Positions 10,803-22,999 of a stretch of DNA of 64,000 nucleotides are shown here, piece after piece (position 1 is the first letter of the stretch; each line of letters starts with the position of its first letter). This stretch comes from Aedes albopictus (taxonomy: Eukaryota; Arthropoda; Insecta; Diptera; Culicidae), in contig NC_085138.1 in NCBI RefSeq assembly GCF_035046485.1, positions 16,247,329 to 16,311,328 on the forward strand, read 5' to 3'. The notes below the pieces were generated by a model, which had not been told where the DNA came from, did no database searches, and saw nothing but the letters and a program-made list of their open reading frames with translations. The position numbers were made by a program, and so were the translations under genes.

Positions 10803-11149
10803 GTTGAGTCTGAATATTCAAGAACATATCTTGAAGTGAGACTTAAAAAGAAGCGATGTGGACTCAACGAGAACTTGCTTAAGTCAGCTGTCATAAATTA
10901 TTTATTAAAAGTTGGACAACTAATGGTTAATTTTGCTTGTTTGTGTATGTTCTAAAGCTGGTTACAGACATGAATAATAAGAGGTTGAACAAGCAATACT
11001 TCAGACCAATATTCAGTTGTCATTGTGTTCAACCACTGGCACCAATAACTATCCAATGTTGGGTAAAAGTTTTAAAGGCATTTCAAATTTATTATAGGGA
11101 TGTCAAGAGCGTTTCAATGGGATGCTGGAGGCTTTAGGGGTATTTTCGA
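10803..11149. other. Stretch without recognised features
   Basis: AT-rich DNA with no ORF resembling a protein, no repeat structure and no RNA gene that I can see. It separates the SINE from the CCTGAAACCCC-type array. Confidence 0.5.
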
Positions 11150-12770
11150 GCATTTCAGTGGAGCTTCAAGTCTTTGAGATCCCTAAAGCTCTCCTGAAAC
11201 ACCCCTGAGAACCACTGAAGCGCCGGAGATCTTCTGGAGCCCCCTAAGACCACCTAAAATACTCCTTAGACCTCCTGGTACTTTCTGAAACCCCTTGAGA
11301 CCCTCTTGAAATGCCCCTCAGATCTCCTGGCAACTCCTGAGACCCTCTGAAACTCCCCTAGAACCTCCTGAGACGCCTTAGAGGGCATGTGTCCTCTTGG
11401 AACGCTCCAGACCCCCTGAAACTCCATTAGACGATCCTGATACCTCTTTGAACGACCCTGAGACATCCTGGTATCCCCCTGTGATCTCCTTCAAACGCCT
11501 CTGAGATCTCAGTTACCTTCTGAATCCCCTTGGGATACACTGGCACTTCTTTCGACGCCATTGGCGGGGGGTGGATAAATTGAAAATTGCATAAAAAGAG
11601 GGAATTTTGTGTATAAATGAAGTCGGGTCCATAATGAGGGAATCTAGTTCGCAAGATCAAGTCTTGCTTCTGGACATTTGAAATGGGGTGAAGGGGTTTT
11701 TCAAAAAGTTTCTGCTGGAGAGGCCAAAAAAGAGAGTTACTAAGCGCATCAGGGGCGTTTCAGGAGCCTTTTAAGATCTTTCCATCGGGTTTCGTTGGGG
11801 TTTTAATCGGATTAAGGGGAAGTCAGGAGAGTTTCAACAGTATTAAGGGTTTTTTTTTCCTGTTGGGGACATAGTACCACTCAAGTGGGTTTCAGAGATA
11901 TTTAAAGGGGCTTGAAGTGTGAAGCTTTTAATGGACGTTTCAAGGGTATTTAGTGGCGTTTCAGCGAGTTTCAGGGGGTTTCAGGAATGCTTTAAGGACG
12001 TTCTGAGAGGTTTTAGCAGCGTTGGATAGCATTTCATGGGAGTTTCAAGGGTTTTCAGGTGCATTACAGTGGGTTTTTGGACACTTTTAAGGGAGTTTTG
12101 CAGAGAGGGGGGTGGGGTTTCAGAAGCCTTTAAAGGACGTTACAATGAGTTTCAGGCAATGCATTTCAGGGGCATTCCAGAGTGTTTCAAGGATTTAAGA
12201 ATCGTTTTAAGGGCGTTCAAAGAGGTTTCAGGAGCGTTTGATATTATTTTCCGGGCGCTTCAAGGGAGTTTCAAGTGCGTTTCAGGGACTTTCTGGAGCC
12301 TTTCAAGGCGTTTCAAGTGGATTCAGGGGCATTCAGGGGATTCAGGGGTATTCAGTGATTACGATGCTTTCAAAGGCGTTTCAATAGAATTACAGAGATT
12401 TCGGGGGCGTTTCGAGACATTTCGAGGCATTTTAAGATGGGGTCGTATCAGGGGGTATCAGGAACATCCTTACATCCAAGGGATTTCAGGGGAATTTCAA
12501 ATATATTATGGGAAATTTAAAGGCATTCCAATGGGATTATAGAGGTGTCAGGGGCATTTCAAGGGTTTTTTGTGAAGGGGTTTCCGAAAGTCCTATGAAG
12601 CTTCCTGAAATGCCTTTGAAACGCCTGCGTAACGCCTCTGGAATTCGCCGAAAATCCTCTGAAATGCCTCCGTAATCAGCATCCCAGAATTCTCTTGCAA
12701 CCCTCTTTGAACGCCACTGTAACCCTTTGGAATCCTCTGAAACGCCCCTGTAACCTCTCTTTGCTATCCC
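11150..12770. repeat. Degenerate CCTGAAACSCCC-type array with two polarity switches
   Basis: From about 11,165 to 11,520 the top strand is a run of CCCCTGAGACC/CCTGAAACCCC-like phrases of roughly 20-30 bp. From about 11,745 to 12,560 it is the complement, GTTTCAGGGGCGTTT-like. From about 12,585 to 12,760 it returns to the first sense. The units are too diverged for a fixed period. The 168-aa frame at 12,036-12,542 is an artefact of the repeat. The 430 bp after the array (12,771-13,199) shows nothing recognisable. Confidence 0.75.
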
Positions 12771-13201
12771 CTACCAATACCCTTTGGCCGCTGTTGCCAT
12801 AGTTTCCGTCATTATTACATTTTAATATGCACAATATTGATTCTAAATACACAGTTCTTCCTCTTTTAATGCAGGGATTTAGAGGATGGACAATAAAAGA
12901 GCCACAGTCGGCAGTCGGGTGCCTGAAACTTTTGCCAGTCTTGGTAAGGTGGTATGAACTACCAACCAAGCCGATCTGTTTAAAAGCACAGGTCGCACGG
13001 CAGAAGTTTCACGCATTCGATGTATTCGTTCAATACATGGCCTACTTGCCTAATTTCACCTTCTATAAAATTTTCACACTTGTTCGCTACCTAGCGAATT
13101 CTATCATATCTATCATTTCATTATCCACTTTGATCTCTACTCCCTTATACTTATGAGTAGAAAGAGACCGATATAGCCACAAAATCATCAAGTTATTAAT
13201 A

Positions 13202-14336
13202 AAGGGTGATACGGTCAAAATTTGGTCACACAATTTGTTTCATAACTTGAGACTGCGTACACCAAAACAGCTGATTTTTGGACCATTATTGGTACAATAT
13301 ATGTAGCTTATACCATAAAATTTTCATCAAAATCGGTTTAGTATTTGCGGAGATATTGTGAATCCTGAAAACTGCAATTTTAAAATTTTGTACAAAGTGG
13401 ATTAAAAAATAAGAACACATTTTTACTCTTTTTTTTATAGAGCCAGAAATACTGAACCAATTTCAATGAAAATTTTTCTGTGTGTTAAGTATACATATCA
13501 AAATGTTATGTAAAAATTTCATTCAATTTGATTCAGCCGTTACAAAGTTATATTTGTTTAGGTGGTCAAATTTTGTCAAATTTTGTCGAGTCAAGTCAAA
13601 TTTTGGTCACACAATTTTTTTCATAACTTTAGATTGCGTACACCAAAACAGCTGATTTTTGGATCAGTAATGGTACATTATATGTAGCTTGTACCATATA
13701 ATTTTCATAAAAATCGGTCTAGTATTTGCGGAGATATTGTTGAACCCTGAGATCCGCAATTTTAAAATTTTGTGCAAAGAGGATTCATACATTTTTACTG
13801 TTTTATTTATACAGCCAGAGATACTTAACCGATTTCAATGAAAATTTTTCTGTATGTGTAGTGTGCATATCAAAATATTGTGTAAAAATTTCATTCAATT
13901 TGATCCAGCCGTTACAAAGTTATATTTGCTTAAGTGGCACCCGGTCAGTTTTTTTCATATTCAAACTGCTACAACTTTGAAAGTATTCATACAAAATGGC
14001 TCAAAATTTTACTAAGAACGTATTTTCATAATAGTACTATACTGTAAAATTTTGATAAAAATCGGAGCAGTATTGGTAGTTCTATAATCAAAATTGTGCT
14101 TTATTGACCTTAAATTTCCGAAAATTTACTATGGAGCGCCTTTGTACAAAATTTTAAAAAGGTAGGTCGATGGTTTTGTCTATATATCAACCAATACTCA
14201 ATCGATTTTTATGAAAATTTTATGGTATAAGCTACATATAATGTAGCATTACTGGTCCCAAATTCAGCTGTTTTGGTGTACGCAGTCTAAAGTTATGAAA
14301 AAAATTGTGTGACCAAATTTTGACCGTATCACCCTT
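13202..14336. mobile_element. 1,135-bp TIR element, non-autonomous, TA target site (Tc1/mariner-like)
   Basis: The ends are inverted copies starting AAGGGTGATACGGTCAAAAT, flanked by TA at 13,200-13,201 and 14,337-14,338. Inverted similarity extends about 150 bp inward, including the GTGTACGCAGTCT region. The left side contains a tandem partial duplication: 13,215-13,560 and 13,605-13,935 are the same ~340-bp sequence with modest divergence. No transposase reading frame is present. The TA duplication and AT-rich core fit a Tc1/mariner-type non-autonomous derivative; the superfamily is inferred. Confidence 0.85.
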
Positions 14337-14338
14337 TA

Positions 14339-17300
14339 GAATACGGTCGATAAATCAGCATATGAAATAATATGGCCGGCCGAATTTGAAAAAATGGCGT
14401 AGCAATTTATCACGAAAATTGTTCATCACAATGTTGAATAATAATATGCCGCGATTGTATGAGCTTGTTTTACTCCTAAAGAGGTGCCGAAAATTTCGGC
14501 CCTAGATTCGTCTTCATTTTCGCGTTATTTCCGTGTGTTTTTAGGCGACAGCGATGCTGGATAGTAGATGTCCGAGAAACGCGAATGAAAGTCAACAGTT
14601 TCCTCTCGAGGGTACTGGAATTTGTATAATTTGGTGAGTTCAGTCCTGCATGAACTTTGAAACTTAGGTGCCTAAGCGTTGACCAAACCAAACCAAACAC
14701 TAATTACATCCAATTTAAGTGACGGGAGGCAGAAGTCTCTCTTACTTATTAAAGTAGGTATCCAACTAATCATTCTTCCCTATCCCCAGCTTTCGCGAAG
14801 ACGTGGTTTTAGAACGTTGGGGAATTCCGTCAATCTTGTCGTAGAGTCAGTGACCAGCCGCAAATCTCTGTACTTTGGTAGCGGACGGAAATGAGATAAC
14901 CGTCATAACAGCGTTCTAGGAATGTAAATACCACCTAAGAATTTGTGCGACTTGGTCAGTACTAATACTAATGGAAACTAAAATCGGATACCTTTAATCC
15001 TACGGTTCAAGACCGCAGTACCTGTACGTGTTCAACTCTGCTCGGGTTACTACCCAAGTCGAGTGAATTTTCCTGCAATCCTATGGTACATATTGGCCAT
15101 CCCCCTCCTGTATTGCAGGATTATTCCGAGGTCCTGGGATTAGTGTCCGACGGGAGATTTGTAAGCTTTAGGAAAGGAATTCGTAGAATTGAGAGGGTCC
15201 ACTGTGTTGCGGATCATTTTTTTTTATTGTGGATAAAGGGAAAGGAATGCTATGGCCCTCTATGTGGAAAGGAAGTTCGTGATAGGAACGTTCACGTATC
15301 TATTCTAATGCAACAACGACGGGGGGAAAGCGTGTTCCAGTGCTAGTGTTTCAGTGCTAGTGTGATAAGCGCATAAAAATGTGCAGTGCATTTTACCTAG
15401 TCCCGCGGGTCCCAAGAAATGGTTGCCTCCCGATGCTTGCACAAAATCCCGGTCCTCTGGTCAAGGTTGAAGAAGGTTGGTGACGTTGGTGGAGGTGGTG
15501 ATGATGATGGTGATGGCGGGTGCGCGGGTGTTTCGCACACAAAAACACGATGCAAGAAGTAGAAGAAAAGAACAAGAAATCGAAATTAGATGATGGTGCG
15601 GTGGGTGGGAGGATGCTTGCAGTCGTGCAAAAATACGGGAATTTGTTGGGAGAGGGAGGTATATTGATTCTGGTCGAGGAGTTTTAACAGTCATTTTCAC
15701 TTTGTTCGTGATGTTCTATGTGGCGCTCTTGGTACCGTCGTAGCTGGCGTTCATGTCTTAGTTCTTATTCCAGCGGCGAAAGCAATAGAACCAGTAAAGC
15801 AGCAGTGTTCATCGGACCATTTCCAGTGGTGTGGTCCGATAATAACAATAAGGGTGCAGGCAAGCGAGACAAAACCCATTTAGCAACTGGTTGAATTCCA
15901 GGCGAGTTTCGGACGTAGGTAACATCTTGTGTAAGTGCACTTGACATGTGATAAAATGTGGTCGAATCGTGGTGTTATTGAGAGCTTGCTTCGTGCAACA
16001 AACATTAGTGTTATAACGAACGAGAATGTTTTTGGGTCCTTTCGATGCTCTGCAATTAACATGTATTAGCCTAGAGCGTTCTCTACTAATGACCATTTTG
16101 CATTTGTATATCGTATGGAAGGTACGAAGGTAGTCTATGCCCGAGGAAGTTCAAATTTTCAATACAAAACGATTCTGGACCAAGCAGGAATCGAAACTAT
16201 CACCCTCAGCATGGTCTTGCGCATATGTATACCATTTCAGTACAGCTTATTGGACTCAACGCGCATTATTTCAACTACGCGAATGAAAGCCATACTTCCG
16301 CGATGATTCCAGAAAAAAAAATCCAACCCTAACCAAAAGCCGTCTCGTCTCATCACGGCCATACAATTGCATAAATTTTCCCACGAAAATGCTCAAAATT
16401 TCATTAACTGATGGTAAATGGCGAGTTTCATCGTTCCAGTTTCCACACGTTGGAAATGACGACGAGAAAGAGCACGAGGACAACAACGACGACAACGAGG
16501 ACCGACAATAACGGTAAATGAAAACAGGAAAATTAAACAGAAATATCATTTGCAGATAATATTTACGTGATGAACGACTCTGACTGGAACGAAAATTGCT
16601 GTTTGGGCAGCAGCCGTCGAGACGTGCCCCGCTGTGTATTGCTCGGTGGTACGGCACGAACACATACATCCGTATAGATGTATTTACATTTCCGCTTTAT
16701 TAAAGATTTATACTATAACGGATTTCACGATTCTTATTCCGGGTGGTTGGTGCCTGAGTAGACTAGCCCGTAAGAAAAATAATCGATTCCATGATACAGA
16801 TTTCCGACGTGTAAGCCATGGAAGAGCGATATCGGTAAGAGTCTGAAATTCCACAATTGTCTCAGGAAGTGGTATTTTTGAAAACAGTCTTGGAACAGTC
16901 TACGGTACCGAAGCCGGAAAGCTTGTACATTCTGACGGGTACATGCCTAACCGGTCTGTGTGGTGGGTAGAATTGAAAGGAGAAATGTAAATAAACAGTA
17001 TTTTTCCTGCGCTTTGCTGTGTCAGCATTTGACTGATGTCTGCCTTTATCCAGACGTACATGGCAAGCAAGGATCGCCGTGCTTTTCTGGTCAATGTTAG
17101 GCATGGAGCTCGGGTAAAGCCAAGTAAGAGGCGCAATTTCGTGATGTTTTGGATAGGAAAAAATATTTCGTTTTTTTTTCACAAGGTCAGAAACGTAAGG
17201 AATGTGGCTTTATTGCACAGCGGAATGTTGCCGAGTAATTGAGGTTAAGCGAGAAATGTTGTTCGTTATTTCAAATTCGGTTGATATTGTATTTCAGATG

Positions 17301-17870
17301 ACTGGTTCACATTTTTTTTGGTTTTATAGTGTTTTCAGAAATACTTGTAAATCTGTAAATATTATTGCTTGAAAATCAGACTTGTTTGCAGAAAATCCTG
17401 GGTTGAATTTTTGATCCATCCCTTTTATCCTACTTTGTAACTTTTAATTTTTTTTACCCTCTTGTCTACATCTCATTTATACACTATGCTCATAGTCATC
17501 GTTAGAACTAGGGACTGATTGAAAAAGCCGTTCCTTTCCTTTCAACTGCACAGCACAACATATCCAGTCTAGAATATCACTCTTTAAATCGACAATCCGT
17601 GAACACACCATTTTTACAGTAATCTTAACTCATAATCATATTACTACTACCAAACGAAAATCAACTAACAAACGTGAACTTCCAGGGGAACTGCGGGCAT
17701 AACGCCCCCCGAGGGCAACACGCCTTCACGCAATTTCATCACATTGTGGAGGTTTTCGTTAGATGCAAGCAAATTAGATCTAAGACTGAGCAGGTTAAGC
17801 CCAAGAGCGGCTGATAACTATTAGGTGAACTAAAATAAGCGAAAAATACAAGTGAATTCGCCCAGAGTGA
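14339..17870. other. Intron-like stretch without recognised genes
   Basis: No frame here resembles a known protein. Visible items are a GATGATGATGGTGATG microsatellite near 15,495-15,520, a small SINE fragment (16,083-16,225), and moderately GC-rich, repeat-looking sequence at 14,700-15,330 that I cannot assign. Given the dpr exon downstream on the minus strand, it is probably intronic. Confidence 0.5.
16083..16225 (-). mobile_element. Diverged SINE fragment (same family as 10,547 and 38,602)
   Basis: The minus strand reads from ACCATGCTGAGGGTGA, through a decayed B box region (TTTCGATTCC) and the CCGTAC..ATACGATATAC body, to AAAATGGTCATTAG. The order matches the full SINE at 38,602-38,877, but with many substitutions and both ends missing. 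Confidence 0.75.
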
Positions 17871-20800
17871 TAATACTCTATGAATTTCTTCAGACATTCC
17901 TTCAGAAGTTTCTTGTGATTTCCTCCATTAATTCCTTCTTATTTTCCTACAGAAATTTCTTCTCAGATTCCTCCTAGAGTTCCTTCTGAGATCCATTTGG
18001 GAGCTCCTTCTGGAATAACTCCAGGAATCAGGAGTGCCTTCAGAGATTGATCTAAAAGTTCTTTCTTAGATTTTTCCGATGGTTTGTTCGAGGGACCCCC
18101 AGGAGTTCCTACTGAAATTGCTCCAGCAGTTTCTTCAGAAATTAATTCTGGGAATCCTCAACAAGTTTCTTCCTTGATTCGTCAAGAAGTTGCTTCAAGG
18201 ATTTCCTTTTTTGAGAATTAATTCAGCAGTTCCTTCTGAGAATTCTTCAAAAGTTTCTTCTGTGATTTTTCAAGAAGTTTTATTTGAGATTCCTCAAGGA
18301 GTTTCTTGAAGTCTTACTTTACGGATACCCCCTCGAGATCCTTCTGGGATTTCTCCAAAATTTTCCAAGATTGATCAGGAGTTGCTTTTGGGATTTATCC
18401 ATAAGTTTCTTCAAAGACTCCCTCTTCCAGAAATTTCAATCGTGATTTCTACTGGTATTCTTCCTGATGTTCCTTTCGGAATTCACTCCGTACTTTATTG
18501 ATTTCCACAAGAGTCTTCTGGGATTTTCCTAGGAGTTTCTTCTGAGATTCCTCCTTTTGAAAATTATGAGAATCCTCCAGAAGTTCTTTACGGGATTCTT
18601 TCAGTAATTTCTTCCCGGATTTCTTTAGGATGTATCCGATGTCTCCCGGAGTTTTTTTTTCAAGATTCCTCCAGAAGTTCTTTATGGATCGTTTAACATC
18701 GCTTCAGAAATTGTATGAGTATTGTGTTGTTCTTTGCTGTGCATGCGTCGCTCCTATCATTTTGGTTCACCAGTTCTTCCAAATTGGGAGGTGACACATT
18801 TGTGTGTAGACTGTACGGTTGCATGGACCGCATCCCTTACCAAAGTGAATCCTTGATCCATGCAACTATCAATCCCTCTCTACTAACAAAACTCCTTCCC
18901 GTGACAACTGTGGAGCGTCCAGTAGTACGTACAACCTCTAGTAGCAACGGTTGTCGATCAACCATTCCTTTTCTTCCCCGGTAGACCGTAAGGACGTGGC
19001 CAGCGCCGTTATTGACCCAATAAAGTTTGAGCTCTCGAAACGTGTACATTGAGGATGGTGGCAAATTCCAAGCCGCAAGCCTTTTGGTTCTCTGTGCATT
19101 TTCGCTAGCTCAGGTCAATCACGGAGTAGCAACTACGAAGTGTACGGTCGGTCACCAACGCTCATGATCAAGGAAGTTCTTTCGTGAATTTATGCATATG
19201 TTTAACTGGGAATCCATACTAAAGTTGCTCCTTCAATTCCGGGAAAACTTGCAGCTGGAGTACTAAAAAACTTGTCGAGAAGTTCCTTCAGTAAGGTCTC
19301 CAGATATTCCACTGGAAATGTCCTCAGGATGCTCTCCCTGAAAACTCTTTCGGGGAATCCTTGAGAAGTTTATACGGGAATTCAGGAGGTCCATTAGGAA
19401 TTTCCTCATTTGTTCCTTTTTACTGGCTTATAAAATTTCTTCCGGAGGTTTCCATGAACTACTCCAGGATTAATTTTTTAAAGCTCCTACTTGGAGTCGT
19501 TCAGGGCTGCCTCCGCGAAGTTCGTAGAGAGTTCTCTTGATAATTCAAGGACTAAATGAGAAAATTCTCTATCAATTCTTCAGCCGATTTTCCAAGAATT
19601 CTGCAGGAGTTTCTCCAGAAAATTCTGTCACTAGTTTTTTTTTTCGGAAATTCTTTCGGAAGTTCCTCTGAGTTTCCTACAAAAACTTGTTGAGGAATGC
19701 CTTCTGAAGTTCCTCCATAAATTATTTCATGACCTCTTCCAGAAATTCTTTCAGGAGTTGATTAGAGAGTTCTTCAAAACGAACACTTCAGAGAGTTCTT
19801 CAAAAAGAACACATCAAAAAGTGTTCTAGGATTTTCTCAGGATTTTTTTGAAAATAACTTCAAAACTACCACCGAGGCAATTCGGGAGTTTCGCCAAAAA
19901 TTTCATCCAGAGTACAAGAAAATCTTTCTCGATCTCTACTGGAGGTTTTTCTGAACATTTTTTCCCGATGAAATTTTTTTTAGAAGTTCATCCAAAATCT
20001 TTAGGGGGTCCATCAGCAATTCTTTCAAGAGTCTCTTTGGAAGTTTTCTTCAATTTCATTGAGTTCCATCAGTTAAAAGGGAATTTCTTCGTAAGCTTCA
20101 TCGCAAAATCTTTCAAGAGTGCGAGAATTTATTTTGAAATTTCTCCAGGAATTTCTCAACGAGTTTCTCTAGGTATTTTAGGAATTCCTTTGGGAGATCC
20201 TTCTGGTGTTCTTCAGTGTACATATCCCATTGAGACTTCATCTGAGAATTTCTTCGGTATATATTCCAGGAATGCTTCCAGGAGTTGTTTCTGAAAATAT
20301 TACCAGAATTACTTCAGAAGTTCTTCTGAGAATTCCTTTCAGAGCTCGCAGGGAAGACCTGGGATTCTGTCGGAAATTATTTTACAAGTATATCCCGAAA
20401 ATTCCCCCTTCAAAAGCTACCTAGGAACTTCTTCCAGAGCTTACGCGGGAATTCTGTCAGGATTTCTACAGAGTACCCAAAAACTACAAAAACGTGACTA
20501 CCTAAATAGAGTTTCCACCGAAATGGTTTCATAACCTAAATGGATTTCAAGGTTGGAAAAACGTTTGGGAAGGGCGAGTGGCTAGGGGATTTAAAGCAGG
20601 GTCATGGGGAGTTTCAAAAAGCTCTCAAAGGAGTTTCAGAAGGGGGTGGGGGGTCAGAGGCGTTACAGGGTGGATTTAAAGTCATTTTCGGAGAGTTTGG
20701 GAGGTCTCAGACTTGGTCTCAGATGCGTAACGAGGGGGTTCCATACGATTTTCGATGGCATTTCAGGAAGCCTCAGCAATTTCCACAGGAAGTTTATCAG

Positions 20801-22990
20801 TAGTTTGTTTGGTAATTTCATCGAGAGTTCAGGAAATTCTTTCTAGTGCTCTTCCGGATCCGGATAGTATCGATACTATTTTGTAAGCTGTATTTTCTGA
20901 AAATTTCTTGAGGGGGCTGTCCACAAATTGCTTCATGAGTTTTCTTAGAAGTTGCACCAGAAATCCTGTCGAGACTTTCTTTCGAAATTCGGGAATTCCC
21001 TCAAGTCTTGTTCTGGGAATTTCATCGGCAGATCTTTGAGAAATTCTTCATGAGCTTCACCAGAATTTTTTTTCAAGAATTGTCCGAGAATACATTCAGA
21101 AAATAGTCCGGAAATTTCTACATAAAACTCTTTTCAGAGTTTTACGGGGTTTTCATATGCATTTCCCTTGGAATTTCTTTTAAAAGTTTCTTCGGAAATT
21201 CCTTCGAAATCTCCTCAGGAATTTCTTCAAGAGCTTCCCAACTAACATTTTTGCTGTATAATAGCTTATGCGAGCTTTGTTCCAAGAGAGTTTGCTCTAT
21301 AAGCTATTATGCAGCTACTTTTGTTAGTAGGGTTCTCCGGGAGTTCTGTCGGGAGTTATTCCGATTATTCTTTCATAAGCTGTTATAGAAAGAACTCCAA
21401 GAATGTGTTTGTTTTCTTGTAGGAATCTCTTCAGGAATCTATCTTATGTAGGAAAAAAAAAATTCTCCTGTAATTTCTGTGGGAATCCCTTCTCCTGGAC
21501 TTTCTCCGTAAATTCCAGATCCCGTGAGAATTGTTTCTGGAAATTGATTTTGTTCGAACATCTTCTTCTTTCTTTGTTCGGAATTTCCTTCAGAAGAATC
21601 CTTTCAAGAGTTCCTCCAGGATTCTTTTCGAGAGTGTTTGTGGAGAACTCCTACGAAAGTTCCTCTGAAAATTCATTATTGAGCCTCACCAAGAATTCCT
21701 TCAAAGGTTTGTTCGGAATTACCTGGAATTTTTGATAGATTATTTAGATGTGTCTCCAGGCAATGCTTAAAAAGCTCGTTCAAGAGGAAATTCAAAAATT
21801 CGTCCGAGAAGTTCCCATTGAAGTTCCTTCAAAAAATGATTTGATGACTTCTAGAACTGATTTTTCCAGATTTTTTTAGATCTATTCTTCTGTAATTCAA
21901 TAAGAACTTTCGACACCAATTCCTTCAGAAGCTCCTCCAAAACCTTCTTGAAAAGGAGTTTTTTTCCTTCCAAAATTTCTCTGGTGAATGCTTTAGGAGT
22001 TTCTTTTTGGGTTGAGGAGATTAGCTTCAAATAACTTCTGGAATTTAAATTTTCTACCAAAGATTTCTTCGGAGGTTTCGTTTCAGAAATTATTCCAGAA
22101 GTTTACGGAATTTTGTTAAGCAGTTTTCCCGTGAATTACGCCAGGATATTTCTGGGAATAAATTCAGAACCTCCTCCTGGAAGTTCCTTATTTAGAAGTT
22201 TCTCAAGGAGTTTCTTCAGAAGTTATTTTGAAAATCTCTTCGAGAAACTCATGAAAAAATTTCCTAAGAAATTTCTGGCAGATTTATTGAAGCAACTTCT
22301 GTTTTCTCCTACTGGAGGTGCTATCAAAATACGTTCTTGATTTATACAGAATAGAGAATACGTTCTGCCGAAACTTCCTGGAGGATTTCCTGGAAAAATC
22401 CAGATAGAGTTTCTGAAGAAAAATCTCCAAAAGAACTCCTGAAAGTATTCAATGAAAAACTCCAGGAAATATTTCTGGATAAACTTCTGGTATTCCTCAA
22501 GGAGCTTTCCAGAGAAACTTTGGGAAGAATTCCCTTGGAACTTTTGAAAGAACTTCTGGAGAAACTTTTAGAAACATTGCCGTAGAAACTTTAGGAAGAG
22601 GTTTTGGAAGCACATTTTGGATTTTTTTTTCAAATTTTCAGAAAATGCTTCTGGAATCATCTTGAAAGAAGGGAATCCTGTAAAAATTTCCATAATAATT
22701 CTCGGAAATATTTCTGGCAGAGTTCTTGGAGGGTTTTCTTTTTATTAACGACATAAGTATTACACCTGGTTGCATTTATGTCGAACTTGGAGGAATTTCC
22801 AAATCGCCTAGAAGCGATTTTGTACAGAACTCCCAGAGAAATCCTGAAAGAATTCTCGTTGAAACTTTTTCAGGAATTCCCAGCTGAACTCATACTAGAA
22901 TTACCGCTTTACCTCTTTCATGAATTTCTGGTGCAACTCTCACGGTAGTTTCTGTTGGAGCTCCTGGAGATATTCCTGGTGAAACTTCAA
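17871..22990. repeat. 5-kb highly degenerate GGAATTCC-type array
   Basis: Continuous phrases such as TTCCTCCAGAAGTTCCTT and AGGAATTTCTTC run from about 17,880 to 22,340. From about 22,365 to 22,990 the sense is inverted (AACTCCTGGAGAAA-like). An island at 18,690-19,200 is not array sequence and looks like an older insertion of unknown type. At 20,540-20,800 a patch of GAGTTTCAGAAGGGG-type repeats intrudes. The many frames here are artefacts. Unit identity is far lower than in the 53.7-58.4 kb array, implying greater age. Confidence 0.7.
21237..21332. mobile_element. 96-bp foldback MITE, CCCAACTAAC ends, 2-bp TSD TT
   Basis: It starts CCCAACTAACATTTTTGCTG and ends with the inverse of CCCTACTAACAAAAGTAGCTG. 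The inner arms share ATAATAGCTTAT. TT flanks both ends (21,235-21,236 and 21,333-21,334). It lies inside the degenerate array. The end sequence and 2-bp duplication resemble the CCCAG MITEs. Confidence 0.75.
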
Positions 22991-22999
22991 CAGGAATTT

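Noticed and set aside
12036..12542. 168-codon frame
   Set aside because: It lies fully inside the degenerate GTTTCAGGGG array; the residues follow the repeat and match no family.
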